From Kitasatospora sp. SolWspMP-SS2h (lineage in GTDB: Bacteria; Actinomycetota; Actinomycetes; Streptomycetales; Streptomycetaceae), in the NCBI RefSeq assembly GCF_003259315.1, contig NZ_QLLT01000002.1:349948-413947 (forward strand): 64,000 bases of DNA, read 5' to 3'. The position numbers were made by a program, and so were the translations under genes. Shown here in pieces: positions 51,962 to 60,954 of this stretch. The notes beneath the pieces were generated by a model. It was not told where the DNA came from, did not search any database, and worked only from the letters and a program-made list of their open reading frames with translations. Each line of letters starts with the position of its first letter. Within the stretch, counting starts at the first letter, position 1.

Positions 51962-52208
51962 CCGCACCGGCGTTGCGGGCGGTCACGATTCACCACCGCC
52001 CGCCCCGCCCGCGTTCCCCAACCGCCCGCCGCCCCGTACGCTGTCCCCCTGGCCGCGCGGGCGGCCGGGCCGCCGGGCCTCCGACGCCGCGCGCCGATCC
52101 GACCAGATCGACCGGACCGGGCCTGACGGGACACACCGCGGGGTGGCCGGCCGACGAGCCGGCACCCGCCGGGTCGCGCGCCGTGCGGGCGCGGGAAGGG
52201 CACAGCGC

Positions 52209-53096
52209 ATGACGGAGCACCCCACCACCGGAACGGTCCAGCCCAGGCCGTTCCCCGATCGGCAGGCCGTGCTCCGCGCGGCCGTCCTGGTCCCCGTCAC
52301 GGTCTCCCACATGCACGAGGCCCACCCGCACGGCCCGCTCACCCTCGCCGCCACCGCGCCCGTCGGCGCGCACACCGGCGGCCTGGACTGGGACGGGCGG
52401 CGGCTGGTCCACCACCCCGAACCCGCCCGGGTGGTCGGCGCCCGGATCGAGGTCCTCACCGTCGGCGACCACCACCTCGGGCACGCCGTCGCGGGCCCCG
52501 GCGGCGAGCTCCACTGGCCGCAGTGGGCCCGCCTCGGCGACACCCCCGTCCACTGGCACGGCCGACCCGACCTGCTCGCCGAGGGCGGCGCCCACCCCTG
52601 CCGGCTCCACCTCACCGGCGAACAGCGCGCCCTGCTCGTCCAGGCCGAGGGCGAGCACGGCCTCGACTTCAACGAGGCACTGCTGCGCGTCACCCGCCCG
52701 CTCGCCGAAGCACTCGACCTGCTCCCGCCCGACCTGCGCCGCACCGAGGCCGTCGACCGCCTGGTCGCCCTGCTGACCGACCGCGGCGCCCGCTACCTCG
52801 TCCCCGCCGACCCGTACCACCTGCCCGGCTGGGAGGCGCACCTCCACCACGCCTACCTGGCCCTCGACGCGCAGGCCCGCGCCCACCGCGACGAACGGCC
52901 CACGCCCGCCACCGCCGCCCACCGCCCGGTCCGCTACGACGCCCTGGTGCGGCCCGGCGAGGACGGCCGGCCGGAGATCGTGCTGACGCCCGTGCTGCGC
53001 AAGAGCGGCCAGTGGCTGCCCGCGATGGACCCGGCCGCGCTCGACCTGCCCTGCCACGGCAGCGGGACGGACCGCGGGCTCGCGGCGGCCGGGTAG
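52209..53096 (+). CDS. Unrecognised soluble protein rich in His
   Basis: I do not recognise this 295-residue protein. It has no signal peptide or membrane helix. The N-terminal half has many His (SHMHEAHPHG, GDHHLGHAV, DTPVHWHGRPDLL), and the C-terminal half has EGEHGLDFNEALLRVTRPLAEALDLL, VDRLVALLTDRGARYLVPAD and LHHAYLALDAQARAHRDE helices. ATG at 52209. Neighbours are the molybdoenzyme operon (same strand, 247 bp upstream) and a convergent ThrE-type gene. A metal-binding role is only a guess. Confidence 0.6.
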   Translation: MTEHPTTGTVQPRPFPDRQAVLRAAVLVPVTVSHMHEAHPHGPLTLAATAPVGAHTGGLDWDGRRLVHHPEPARVVGARIEVLTVGDHHLGHAVAGPGGELHWPQWARLGDTPVHWHGRPDLLAEGGAHPCRLHLTGEQRALLVQAEGEHGLDFNEALLRVTRPLAEALDLLPPDLRRTEAVDRLVALLTDRGARYLVPADPYHLPGWEAHLHHAYLALDAQARAHRDERPTPATAAHRPVRYDALVRPGEDGRPEIVLTPVLRKSGQWLPAMDPAALDLPCHGSGTDRGLAAAG

Positions 53097-53145
53097 CCGG
53101 ACGGTCCGAGGGCGGGGGAACGGGCCGGGGCCCGGGCCGGCCGGC

Positions 53146-54411
53146 TCAGGGCAGCGGCTGCGGGCGCTCGGCGAGTACCGCGCCGAGCAGCAAGCCGACG
53201 GCGATCGCCACCACCGTGGTGACCATCGACAGCAGGTCGTGGAAGCCCCGCACGGGATGGCCGCCGGCCAGGCTGGTCAGGCCGCGCATGCCCAGCGAGC
53301 CGACCGTCAGGGTGAAGAACCCGGGCAGCGCCAGCAGCAGCCGCGGCGGCCGGTCCGGCCGGTGCGCCACCGCCGTGGCCAGCGCCCCCAGCGCCACGGC
53401 GGCCACGAACGTCCCGCCCACCTCGCCGACCAGCTTCGTCGCCCCCGACTGCACCGCCACCGTCAGGTACACCGTGCCCAGCAGGACCGGCAGCAGCCGC
53501 CACGGCGCCGCGAACGCCAGCACCGTGCCGACGGTGAACACCACCCAGGACAGGAACACCGCCCAGCGCGGCAGGTCGGCGCGGGCCGCCACGTCGAACA
53601 GCGCCGAGGTGTCCCTGCCGGTCGCGTACACGCCGAGCATCACGCCCAGGTACAGCTGCAGCAGCAGGAACACCGCGTACACCAGGCGCACCGCGCCCGT
53701 GGTGAGGAACCCGGCGGCCAGCTCGGCGGCGGCGGCCGACAGCAGGTCGCCGGGGACGAAGTAGAACAGCGCCGGGAGCATCAGCAGCACCGCCCCGCCG
53801 TGCGCCGGGGTCCGGGCGAACACCTCCAGCACCAGCACCGACACGGCCGCCGCCGCGACCAGCGGCAGCACCCGCGACAGCCGCGGCCACCGCCCCGCCG
53901 CCACCGCCAGCACCGCCGTGACCAGGCCCAGCAGCGCACTGCTGCCGATCTCGTACCAGGTCGGCTGCATCAGCGGTGCGAAGCCCACCGTGAACAGCGC
54001 GATCCCCAGGCCCCTGAGCCACCACGGGTACGGGGCGGGCGCGCCGTCGATCGCCGCCAGCCCCCGCTCGGCCTCCGCGAGGGGGGTGCGGCCCAGGGCG
54101 GCCCGGTGCGCCCACGGCTTGAGCGCGGCGACCCTGTCGAGCCGGGCGACGTCCGGGAAGGCCCGCACCGCGACCGTCGAGCTGCGGCCGTCCAGCGACA
54201 CGGTCAGCGTCGCGCCGTCCGGCACCAGCACCATCGCGCTCCGGGCGCCGAAACCCGCCGCGACCCGCGCCACCGTCCGCTCGACCTCCGAGGCGCCCTC
54301 GCCGCTCGCCGCCAGCAGCATCCGGGTCAGCCGCTCCAGCAGCGCCGTCAAGCGCTCCAGCGGCACCCCGCCGCCGTCCGGCCCCGTGCGCACCGCCCGC
54401 CCGCCGTCCAT
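53146..54411 (-). CDS. Threonine/serine exporter family protein (ThrE-type)
   Basis: A 421-residue ThrE-family protein: an N-terminal soluble domain (residues ~20-110, LLERLTRMLLAASGEGASEVERTVARVA and MVLVPDGATLTVSL) followed by about ten membrane helices in two groups (PF06738 and PF12821-like). The first helix region is WWLRGLGIALFTVGFAPLM. The ATG at 54411 is chosen since GGGAGG lies 6 nt upstream; a GTG at 54450 would add 13 residues. Substrate export of threonine/serine is known for Corynebacterium ThrE. Confidence 0.8.
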   Translation of the reverse strand: MDGGRAVRTGPDGGGVPLERLTALLERLTRMLLAASGEGASEVERTVARVAAGFGARSAMVLVPDGATLTVSLDGRSSTVAVRAFPDVARLDRVAALKPWAHRAALGRTPLAEAERGLAAIDGAPAPYPWWLRGLGIALFTVGFAPLMQPTWYEIGSSALLGLVTAVLAVAAGRWPRLSRVLPLVAAAAVSVLVLEVFARTPAHGGAVLLMLPALFYFVPGDLLSAAAAELAAGFLTTGAVRLVYAVFLLLQLYLGVMLGVYATGRDTSALFDVAARADLPRWAVFLSWVVFTVGTVLAFAAPWRLLPVLLGTVYLTVAVQSGATKLVGEVGGTFVAAVALGALATAVAHRPDRPPRLLLALPGFFTLTVGSLGMRGLTSLAGGHPVRGFHDLLSMVTTVVAIAVGLLLGAVLAERPQPLP

Positions 54412-54562
54412 CCGCGCCTCCCGCGCCCGCCGCGGCGCCGGACCCGGCACCCGCTCACATCCTCGCCCGGCCCGCGGCGGGCTGCGCGGCGGCCGGCCGC
54501 CGACGTGCGGTGCCCGAAATGTGGTGATACCACTCGTAGGACCTGTGGAAGGGAGCCAGTCG

Positions 54563-54967
54563 ATGGACGACTACCCGGCGCTCAACCTGTTCTGGACCAT
54601 GCTGTGGCTGTTCCTGTGGATCCTGTGGTTCTTCCTGATGTTCAAGGTGCTGACCGACATCTTCCGCAGCCACGACATGGGCGGCTGGGCCAAGGCCGCC
54701 TGGACGATCTTCGTGATCGTGCTGCCCTACCTCGGCGTCCTGGTCTACCTGATCGTCCGCGGCCAGGGCATGGGCCACCGCGACCGGGCGGTCGCCGCCC
54801 AGGCCGAGGGACAGTTCCAGGACTACATCAGGAAGGCCGCCGGGACCGAGGGCCGGGACACCGGACCGCGGCACGTCGACGAACTCGCCCGGCTCGCCGA
54901 CCTGAAGGACAGCGGCGCCATCTCCGAGGAGGAGTTCCGGGCCGCGAAGCAGAGACTGCTCGCCTGA
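54563..54967 (+). CDS. SHOCT-domain membrane protein
   Basis: A 134-residue protein with a PLDc_N-like two-helix anchor (LFWTMLWLFLWILWFFLMFKVLTDIF; AAWTIFVIVLPYLGVLVYLIVRG) and a C-terminal SHOCT motif (ELARLADLKDSGAISEEEFRAAKQRLL). SHOCT domains are oligomerisation modules. ATG at 54563 after GGAAGGGAG. Upstream, GTGGT-gat-ACCAC (54521-54533) is a small palindrome near the likely promoter. Its exact function is unknown. Confidence 0.85.
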   Translation: MDDYPALNLFWTMLWLFLWILWFFLMFKVLTDIFRSHDMGGWAKAAWTIFVIVLPYLGVLVYLIVRGQGMGHRDRAVAAQAEGQFQDYIRKAAGTEGRDTGPRHVDELARLADLKDSGAISEEEFRAAKQRLLA

Positions 54968-55064
54968 ACACCGACGGCTGACGGGACCGCCCGGCCGGGC
55001 CGGAGAACGGACCGGACCGGTCCGGACGAACCCGCCGAGCGGCGGACGGGAGGAGGACCACGGC

Positions 55065-57140
55065 GTGCCGGAACCGCAGCTGACGCCCGAGGTGTTCGAC
55101 CGCGCCGTCGTCGCGATCGCCCTGACCGCCGGCCCCGAGCACCGGATGGTCTACTACAACGACGCCTTCCGCGAACTGTTCGGCGACCGCCCGCTCGGCG
55201 CACCCGCCCGCGAAGCCTTCACCGAACCCGGCAGCGAGCGCTTCCTCGCCACCCTGGACGCCGTCCTCGCCGACGGCACCGCCCGGCAGGTCACCGCCCA
55301 CCGCACCCTCGGCTGCCCCACCGACGGACCCGCCCACCGCCACTTCGTCTACTCCTGCTCGCCCGCCGCCACCCGGTACGGCCCCGGCATCCTCGCCGCC
55401 GCCATCGACACCACCGCCGAACTGCACTCCGCCCTCGAAGCCGAACGCCAGTCCGCCGAACGCCTGGAGGCCCTGCGGCGCTACGAGGCGCTGATGGCCG
55501 CCGCCGCCCAGATGGTCTGGGTCGCCCGCACCGACGGCACCGCCAGCGAACTCATGCCCGGCTGGGAGGAGATCACCGGCCAGCCCTTCCCCGAAGCCGC
55601 CGCCGACGACGGCTGGCTCGACGTCGTCCACCCCCAGGACCGCGCCGACACCGCCGCCCGCTGGGCCGCCGCCGCCCGCGAGCTGCCCCACGTCTTCGAC
55701 CACACCTTCCGGGTCCGCAGCGCCGCCGGCGGCTACCGGCACGTCCGCTCCCGCGCCGTCCCCGTCCCGCACGAGAACAGCGGCACCGAGTGGATCGGCA
55801 CCACCCGCGACATCGAGGACCACTGGCGCGGACGCCTGCGCGAACGGCTGCTCGCCCGGGCCGGCGCCGTCACCGAGGCCGAACGCGCCGAGGACGCCTT
55901 CGCGGCCCTCGCCGCCACCCTCGTCCCCGACCTCACCGACGTGTGCGCCGTCTACCTGCTGCCCGCACCCGACGCCGCCGGCGAGGAGATCGTCGCCACC
56001 CGGATCGCCTCCGTCGCCCGCCCCGGACTGCCCCCGCTGCCCCCGCTCAACCAGCAGACCTTCACCCTCGGCGCCCGGGCCCGCCAAGCCGTCACCGACC
56101 GCACCCCCGCCCTGCTCGACCTCACCGACGGCGCGGTCCCCGGCGGAGCCGTCCCCGAGATATCCGCCCGCTGGCTGTCCGCCGCCCGCGCCACCAGCCT
56201 CACCCTGCTGCCCATCGTCGTCGACGGCGCCGTCGTCGCCCTCGCCGCCACCGCAGGCTGCGAGGGCGCGCCCCCGCCCGGACCCGCCGACATCGACCTC
56301 CAGCACGAAGTCCTGCAACGCGCCCAGGCCCCGCTGCGCCAGGCCCTCGCCCTGCAACGCGCCCGGCACGCCGCCGTCGTCCTGCAACGCGCCCTGCTCA
56401 CCACGCCGCCCCGGCTCGGCGGCGCCGCCGTCGCCGCCCGCTACCAGCCCGGCAGCCGCAACGCCGAGGTCGGCGGCGACTGGTACGACGCCTTCGCGCT
56501 GCCCGACGGCTCGTTCGCCGTCACCATCGGCGACGTGGCCGGCCACGACCTCGCCGCCGCCACCACCATGGGCCAGCTGCGCGCCATGCTGCGCTCCATC
56601 GCCTACACCCGCGGCCACGCCCACACCCCCGCCGACACCCTGCGCGAACTCGACACCGCCGCCGAGGGGTTGGGCGTCGGCAGCTTCGCCACCGCGGTGC
56701 ACGCCCGGCTGGTGCGGCACGGCGCCGACGGCGGCTGGGAGATGGAGTGGGCCAACGCCGGACACCCGCCGCCCGTCCTCGTCCCGGTCGACGGACCGCC
56801 CCGGCTGCTGGCCGCCGAGGACGCCGACGTCCCGCTGTGCGTGGACCCGCGCCGGCCCCGGGTCACCCACCGGCACCCCGTCGGGCCCGGCGAGACCCTG
56901 CTGCTCTACACCGACGGCCTGGTCGAAGTCCCCGGCGAGCACCTGAACGACGGCCTCGCCCGGCTCTGCCGCACCGCCGCCGCGGCCCGCCACCGCCCGC
57001 TGGCCGACTTCTGCGACCACCTGGTCGCCCAGGTCGCCGACGTCCGCGACGACATCGCCGTGATCGCCTTCCGGCCCGACCGGCAGGCACGCGCGGCGGA
57101 CGGCGCGAGCAGGGGCCCCGGCCGGGAGGGCGGCCGGTGA
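55065..57140 (+). CDS. PAS-PAS-GAF-SpoIIE (PP2C) phosphatase, catalytically intact
   Basis: A 691-residue signalling phosphatase. Residues ~10-130 and ~140-270 are PAS folds (VAIALTAGPEHRMVYYNDAFRELFG; MVWVARTDGTASELMPGWEEITGQ), ~280-430 is GAF-like, and ~445-675 is the SpoIIE domain with metal Asp residues in GGDWYDAFAL, TIGDVAGHDLAAA, LLYTDGLVE and RDDIAVIAF. The GTG at 55065 follows GGAGGAGG. Its stop overlaps the next gene's GTG by 4 bp, so both proteins are made together and may form one partner-switching unit. Confidence 0.86.
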   Translation: MPEPQLTPEVFDRAVVAIALTAGPEHRMVYYNDAFRELFGDRPLGAPAREAFTEPGSERFLATLDAVLADGTARQVTAHRTLGCPTDGPAHRHFVYSCSPAATRYGPGILAAAIDTTAELHSALEAERQSAERLEALRRYEALMAAAAQMVWVARTDGTASELMPGWEEITGQPFPEAAADDGWLDVVHPQDRADTAARWAAAARELPHVFDHTFRVRSAAGGYRHVRSRAVPVPHENSGTEWIGTTRDIEDHWRGRLRERLLARAGAVTEAERAEDAFAALAATLVPDLTDVCAVYLLPAPDAAGEEIVATRIASVARPGLPPLPPLNQQTFTLGARARQAVTDRTPALLDLTDGAVPGGAVPEISARWLSAARATSLTLLPIVVDGAVVALAATAGCEGAPPPGPADIDLQHEVLQRAQAPLRQALALQRARHAAVVLQRALLTTPPRLGGAAVAARYQPGSRNAEVGGDWYDAFALPDGSFAVTIGDVAGHDLAAATTMGQLRAMLRSIAYTRGHAHTPADTLRELDTAAEGLGVGSFATAVHARLVRHGADGGWEMEWANAGHPPPVLVPVDGPPRLLAAEDADVPLCVDPRRPRVTHRHPVGPGETLLLYTDGLVEVPGEHLNDGLARLCRTAAAARHRPLADFCDHLVAQVADVRDDIAVIAFRPDRQARAADGASRGPGREGGR

Positions 57141-59581
57141 GCGACGGCGAGCAGGAGGAGCGGCGGGGGAACGGCGCGCGGGGCGGGGTGCGGAGGAACG
57201 GCGAGGAAGAGGAGCGGCGGGGGAACGGCGGGCAGGACGGGATGCGGAGGAACGGCGTGGACGGCCACCGGGACGACCGGCACAGCGACGGAGAGGGCGG
57301 CGGCGTGAGCGGACCGGCGGACGGCGCGGGCGGGGACGCGGTGCCCCGGCCCGCGGGCAGCGGCCAGGGCGACCACGTCGACGCGGCCCTGCTCGACGCG
57401 CTGTTCGCGCAGGCCCCGATCGGCCTCTACCTGCTCGACGACGACCTGCGGGTGATCCGCTACAACAGCGCCGCCCGCGGCGTGCGCGACATGGCGAGCA
57501 CCGACATCGTCGGACACCGCCCCGCCGAGTTCGCCCCCGGCTTCGACCGCGTCGAACTGGAGGTGCTCGCCCGGCAGGCCCTCCAGGACGGCAGCTACGT
57601 CCGCGAACACCTGGTGCGCGGCCGGATGCCCGCCGACCCCGGACACGAGATGGTCGGCGCGGTCTCCCTCTTCCGGATCGTCTCCGACACCGGCCGCCGC
57701 TACCTGGTCGCCTCCGTCGAGGACGTCACCGAACGGCAGTGCGCCCTCGACCGGCTCGACATCCTGCACAGCGCGCACCGCCGCCTCGGCGTCTCCCTCG
57801 ACGCCATCGGCTCCGCCCAGGAACTCGCCGAAGTCGCCGTCCCCCGCTTCGCCGACTCCGCCACCGTCGACCTGCTCGACGAACCACTGCGCGGACTGCC
57901 GCTGCGCCCCGGCCCGATCGACCCCGGCGCGCCACTGCGCCGGGCCGCCTACCGCTCGGTGCGCGGCACCGGCCCCGCCGGACCCTCGGCGGGCCCCGTC
58001 CCGCACGGCGCACTGTCCACGTACGGGGCGCCGACCCCGTACAGCCGGACCCTGGAGGACGGGCGGGCCCGGCTGATCCGCGGGCTGGGCGGGGAGGAGG
58101 AGTGGCTGGCCGCCGACCCCGAGCGGGGGCGGCGGCTGACCGGGCTCGGCGTGCACTCGATGATCGTCGCGCCGCTGGTGGTGCACGACGCCGTCCTGGG
58201 CGTGCTGGCGCTGTACCGGCACCGGCGGCCCGAACCCTTCGACCAGGACGACCTGGAACTGGCCGTCGAACTGGCCTCGCGCGGCGCGGTCGCCATCGAC
58301 AAGGCCCGCAGCTACGCCCGGGAACGGTCGATCGCCACCACGCTGCAACGCCAACTGCTGCCCCGCGAACCGGTGGAGCTCAGCGCCGTGCGCAGCGCCC
58401 ACGTCTACCTGCCGGGCGTGGTCGGCCCGGGCGGGGACTGGTACGACGTGGTGCCGCTGTCCGCCGCCCGGGTCGGCCTGGCGATCGGCTCGGTCACCGG
58501 CACCGGCATCGAGGCCGCCGCCCTGATGGGCCAGATCCGCACCGCGCTGCGCACGCTGGCAGTCCAGGACCTGCCGCCCGACGAACTGCTGGTCCGGCTG
58601 GACGACGCGGCCCGGGTGCTGACCGACGAGCAGCGCGGCAGCCTCCCGGCCGGCGCGAGCACCCTGCCGGACGGCCTGGCCTCCTGCCTGTACCTGGTCT
58701 ACGACCCGATCGCCCGGACCTGCACGGCCGCCTCCGCCGGACACCCCGGGCCGGTCGTGGTCGGCCCCGACGGCGTACCGGTGCCGTTCCCGGTCGAACC
58801 CGGGCTGCCGCTGGGCTGCGGCGACAACTGCTACGAGATGCGCGCCGCGGAACTGCCGGTCGGCAGCGTCCTGGCGCTGTACACCAACGGGCTGATGTCC
58901 GGCCCGCCGCGGCGCAGCGCGGAGCGCGGCGGCCTGGACGAGACGCTGCCGGCCGGGCCGGGGGAGGGCCGGCGGGCGGTGCTGCAACGGGTGCTGGCCC
59001 GGGCAGGGGAGGAGGAACTGGCGCAGCTGTGCGACCAGGCGGTGTACGCGCTGCTGCCCGAGCGCCAGCGCGAGGACGCCGTGCTGCTGCTGGTGCGCAC
59101 CCTGGAGCTGCCCGAGGACAAGGTCGCGGTGTGGACCCTGCCGGAGGACCCGGCGGTGGTGCGCACCGCCCGGCGACTGGCCGAACACCAGCTCGCCGCC
59201 TGGGGGTTGGAGGAGCTGGAGTTCGCCACCGGCCTGATCGTCAGCGAACTGGTGACCAACGCGATCCGGTACGGGAAGTCGCCGATCCGGCTGCGGCTGA
59301 TCAACGACCGGGGCCTGATCTGCGAGGTGTCGGACAGCTCGGACAGCACCCCGCACCTGCGGCGCGCCAAGTCCACCGACGAGGGCGGCCGGGGGCTGTT
59401 CATCATCGGGCAGCTGGCGCAGCGCTGGGGGACCAGGTTCGCCCGGCACGGCAAGACCATCTGGGCGCAGCAGGAGGTGCCGGAGACGTCGGAGACGTCG
59501 GAGGTGCCGGGGGCGACGGGGGCGCCCGCGGCCCCGACACCTCCGGGGGTGCCGGGGCCGACGGAGGGCGGCGGGGAGTAG
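57137..59581 (+). CDS. PAS-GAF-SpoIIE-like pseudophosphatase with C-terminal HATPase
   Basis: An 814-residue multidomain regulator. Residues 1-80 are charged with an 18-residue duplication (EERRGNG... RRNG); ~85-200 PAS (FAQAPIGLYLLDDDLRVIRYNSAARG), ~200-400 GAF, ~410-660 SpoIIE-like and ~670-790 an anti-sigma-type histidine-kinase ATPase (LIVSELVTNAIRYGKSP, GGRGLFIIGQLAQRWG). In the SpoIIE part the metal sites are altered: AIGSVTGTG for GDVxGHG and LYTNGLM for LYTDGL, while GGDWYD and EDAVLL remain. Catalysis is therefore doubtful, while the ATPase looks complete. Confidence 0.82.
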   Translation: MSDGEQEERRGNGARGGVRRNGEEEERRGNGGQDGMRRNGVDGHRDDRHSDGEGGGVSGPADGAGGDAVPRPAGSGQGDHVDAALLDALFAQAPIGLYLLDDDLRVIRYNSAARGVRDMASTDIVGHRPAEFAPGFDRVELEVLARQALQDGSYVREHLVRGRMPADPGHEMVGAVSLFRIVSDTGRRYLVASVEDVTERQCALDRLDILHSAHRRLGVSLDAIGSAQELAEVAVPRFADSATVDLLDEPLRGLPLRPGPIDPGAPLRRAAYRSVRGTGPAGPSAGPVPHGALSTYGAPTPYSRTLEDGRARLIRGLGGEEEWLAADPERGRRLTGLGVHSMIVAPLVVHDAVLGVLALYRHRRPEPFDQDDLELAVELASRGAVAIDKARSYARERSIATTLQRQLLPREPVELSAVRSAHVYLPGVVGPGGDWYDVVPLSAARVGLAIGSVTGTGIEAAALMGQIRTALRTLAVQDLPPDELLVRLDDAARVLTDEQRGSLPAGASTLPDGLASCLYLVYDPIARTCTAASAGHPGPVVVGPDGVPVPFPVEPGLPLGCGDNCYEMRAAELPVGSVLALYTNGLMSGPPRRSAERGGLDETLPAGPGEGRRAVLQRVLARAGEEELAQLCDQAVYALLPERQREDAVLLLVRTLELPEDKVAVWTLPEDPAVVRTARRLAEHQLAAWGLEELEFATGLIVSELVTNAIRYGKSPIRLRLINDRGLICEVSDSSDSTPHLRRAKSTDEGGRGLFIIGQLAQRWGTRFARHGKTIWAQQEVPETSETSEVPGATGAPAAPTPPGVPGPTEGGGE

Positions 59582-59585
59582 CGGG

Positions 59586-59625
59586 CCGCGGGCGGCCACC
59601 GGGGTGTCGCGGTGGCCGCCCGCGG
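59586..59625 (+). terminator. Strong hairpin terminator
   Basis: CCGCGGGCGGCCACC and GGTGGCCGCCCGCGG form a perfect 15-bp stem over a 10-nt loop, 5 bp past the stop of the pseudophosphatase gene. Confidence 0.8.
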
Positions 59626-59643
59626 GCGCGGTGCGCCGGTTGG

Positions 59644-59723
59644 GTTCAGGCGTTCGTGCGTTCAGGTGCCTGCGCGTTCAGGTACCCGTGCGTTCAGGCG
59701 TCCGTGCGTTCAGGCGCCCGGCG
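59644..59723. repeat. Five tandem 16-bp repeats
   Basis: Five units starting at 59644, 59660, 59676, 59692 and 59708 share GTTCAGG followed by a variable YGYCYGYGC-like half. They lie between the terminator hairpin and the 3' end of the convergent aldo/keto reductase gene. A simple minisatellite (VNTR) is likely; spacers typical of CRISPR are absent. Confidence 0.85.
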
Positions 59724-59735
59724 CGCCGGTGGGGC

Positions 59736-60740
59736 TCAGGGGCGGGCCTTGGGGGCGTTCTCCGCGGTCCGGGCCGGGTCGAACTCGGCGACCGGGGCCA
59801 GGATCTCGTCCATCCGGGCGAGCAGCGCAGGCTCCAGCTTCACGCCGGCGGCCTTGACGTTCTCGGTGACCTGCTCGGGCCGGGAGGCGCCGATGATCGC
59901 GGCCGAGACGTTCGGGTTCTGCAGCACCCAGGCGACGGCGAGCTGGGCGAGCGACAGCCCGGCCTCCGCGGCCAGCGGGTGCAGCAGCTGGACGCGCTCC
60001 AGGACCTCGGGCCGCAGCCAGCGGGAGACGAAGTTCGCGCCGCCCTTCTCGTCGGTGGCCCGGGAGCCCGCCGGCGGCTCCGCCCCGGGCTGGTACTTGC
60101 CGGTCAGCACGCCCTGCGCGATCGGCGACCAGACCACCTGGCCGATGCCCAACTCCTCGCAGGTGGGCACCACTTCACCCTCGATGACGCGCCACAGCGC
60201 GCTGTACTGCGGCTGGCTGGAGACCAGCGGGACGCGCAGCTCGCGGGCCAGCGCGTGACCGGCCCGGATCTGCTCGGCCGTCCACTCGGAGACGCCGATG
60301 TACAGCGCCTTGCCGGAGCGGACCACGTCGGCGAACGCCTCCATGGTCTCCTCCAGCGGGGTGGAGGGGTCGTAGCGGTGGGCCTGGTAGACGTCCACGT
60401 AGTCGGTCTGCAGGCGGCGCAGCGAGCCGTCGATCGACTCCAGGACGTGCTTGCGGCCCAGCCCCCGGTCGTTGCGGCCGGGGCCGGTCGGCCAGAACAC
60501 CTTGGTGAGCACCTCCAGCCCCTCGCGGCGCTCGCCCTTGAGGGCCCGTCCGAGGACCGACTCGGCGCGGGTCTCGGCGTAGACGTCGGCGGTGTCGAAG
60601 GTGGTGATGCCCGCGTCGAGGGCGGCCCGGATGCAGGCGGCCGCGGTGTCCTCCTCGACCTGCGAGCCGTGGGTGAGCCAGTTCCCGTACGCGATCTCGC
60701 TGATGATCAGGCCGCTGCGGCCCAGGTGACGGAATTCCAT
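59736..60740 (-). CDS. Aldo/keto reductase, KCNAB-like
   Basis: A 334-residue aldo/keto reductase of the KCNAB/YghZ-like group. Opening [25 protein letters not shown], catalytic residues in [15 protein letters not shown] (Asp, Tyr), [10 protein letters not shown] (Lys) and [10 protein letters not shown] (His), and the NADPH loop [13 protein letters not shown] are present. ATG at 60740 with weak ribosome site. Likely a general carbonyl reductase; substrate unknown. It ends next to the 16-bp tandem repeats. Confidence 0.9.
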   Translation of the reverse strand: MEFRHLGRSGLIISEIAYGNWLTHGSQVEEDTAAACIRAALDAGITTFDTADVYAETRAESVLGRALKGERREGLEVLTKVFWPTGPGRNDRGLGRKHVLESIDGSLRRLQTDYVDVYQAHRYDPSTPLEETMEAFADVVRSGKALYIGVSEWTAEQIRAGHALARELRVPLVSSQPQYSALWRVIEGEVVPTCEELGIGQVVWSPIAQGVLTGKYQPGAEPPAGSRATDEKGGANFVSRWLRPEVLERVQLLHPLAAEAGLSLAQLAVAWVLQNPNVSAAIIGASRPEQVTENVKAAGVKLEPALLARMDEILAPVAEFDPARTAENAPKARP

Positions 60741-60954
60741 GATCTGTACCGTACGTCAGCGGCGGCGGCGGCGTCGGCACCACCGCGGACGGGGCGGCGG
60801 AGTCGGTGCGCGGGGCGGCGGACGCGGGTGGCCGGCCGGGTCGGAGGTCGCCGGGCCCGGGCCTTTGGGCCCTACCGGGCGGGGCGGGGCGGGCGCAGGC
60901 TCAAGACACGACAAGCGTGCGACCCGACGAGGATGCGGCGAGGAGTGATCCGCG

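Noticed and set aside
59644..59723. CRISPR array
   Set aside because: Units are 16 bp and contiguous, with no 30-bp spacers and no cas genes nearby.
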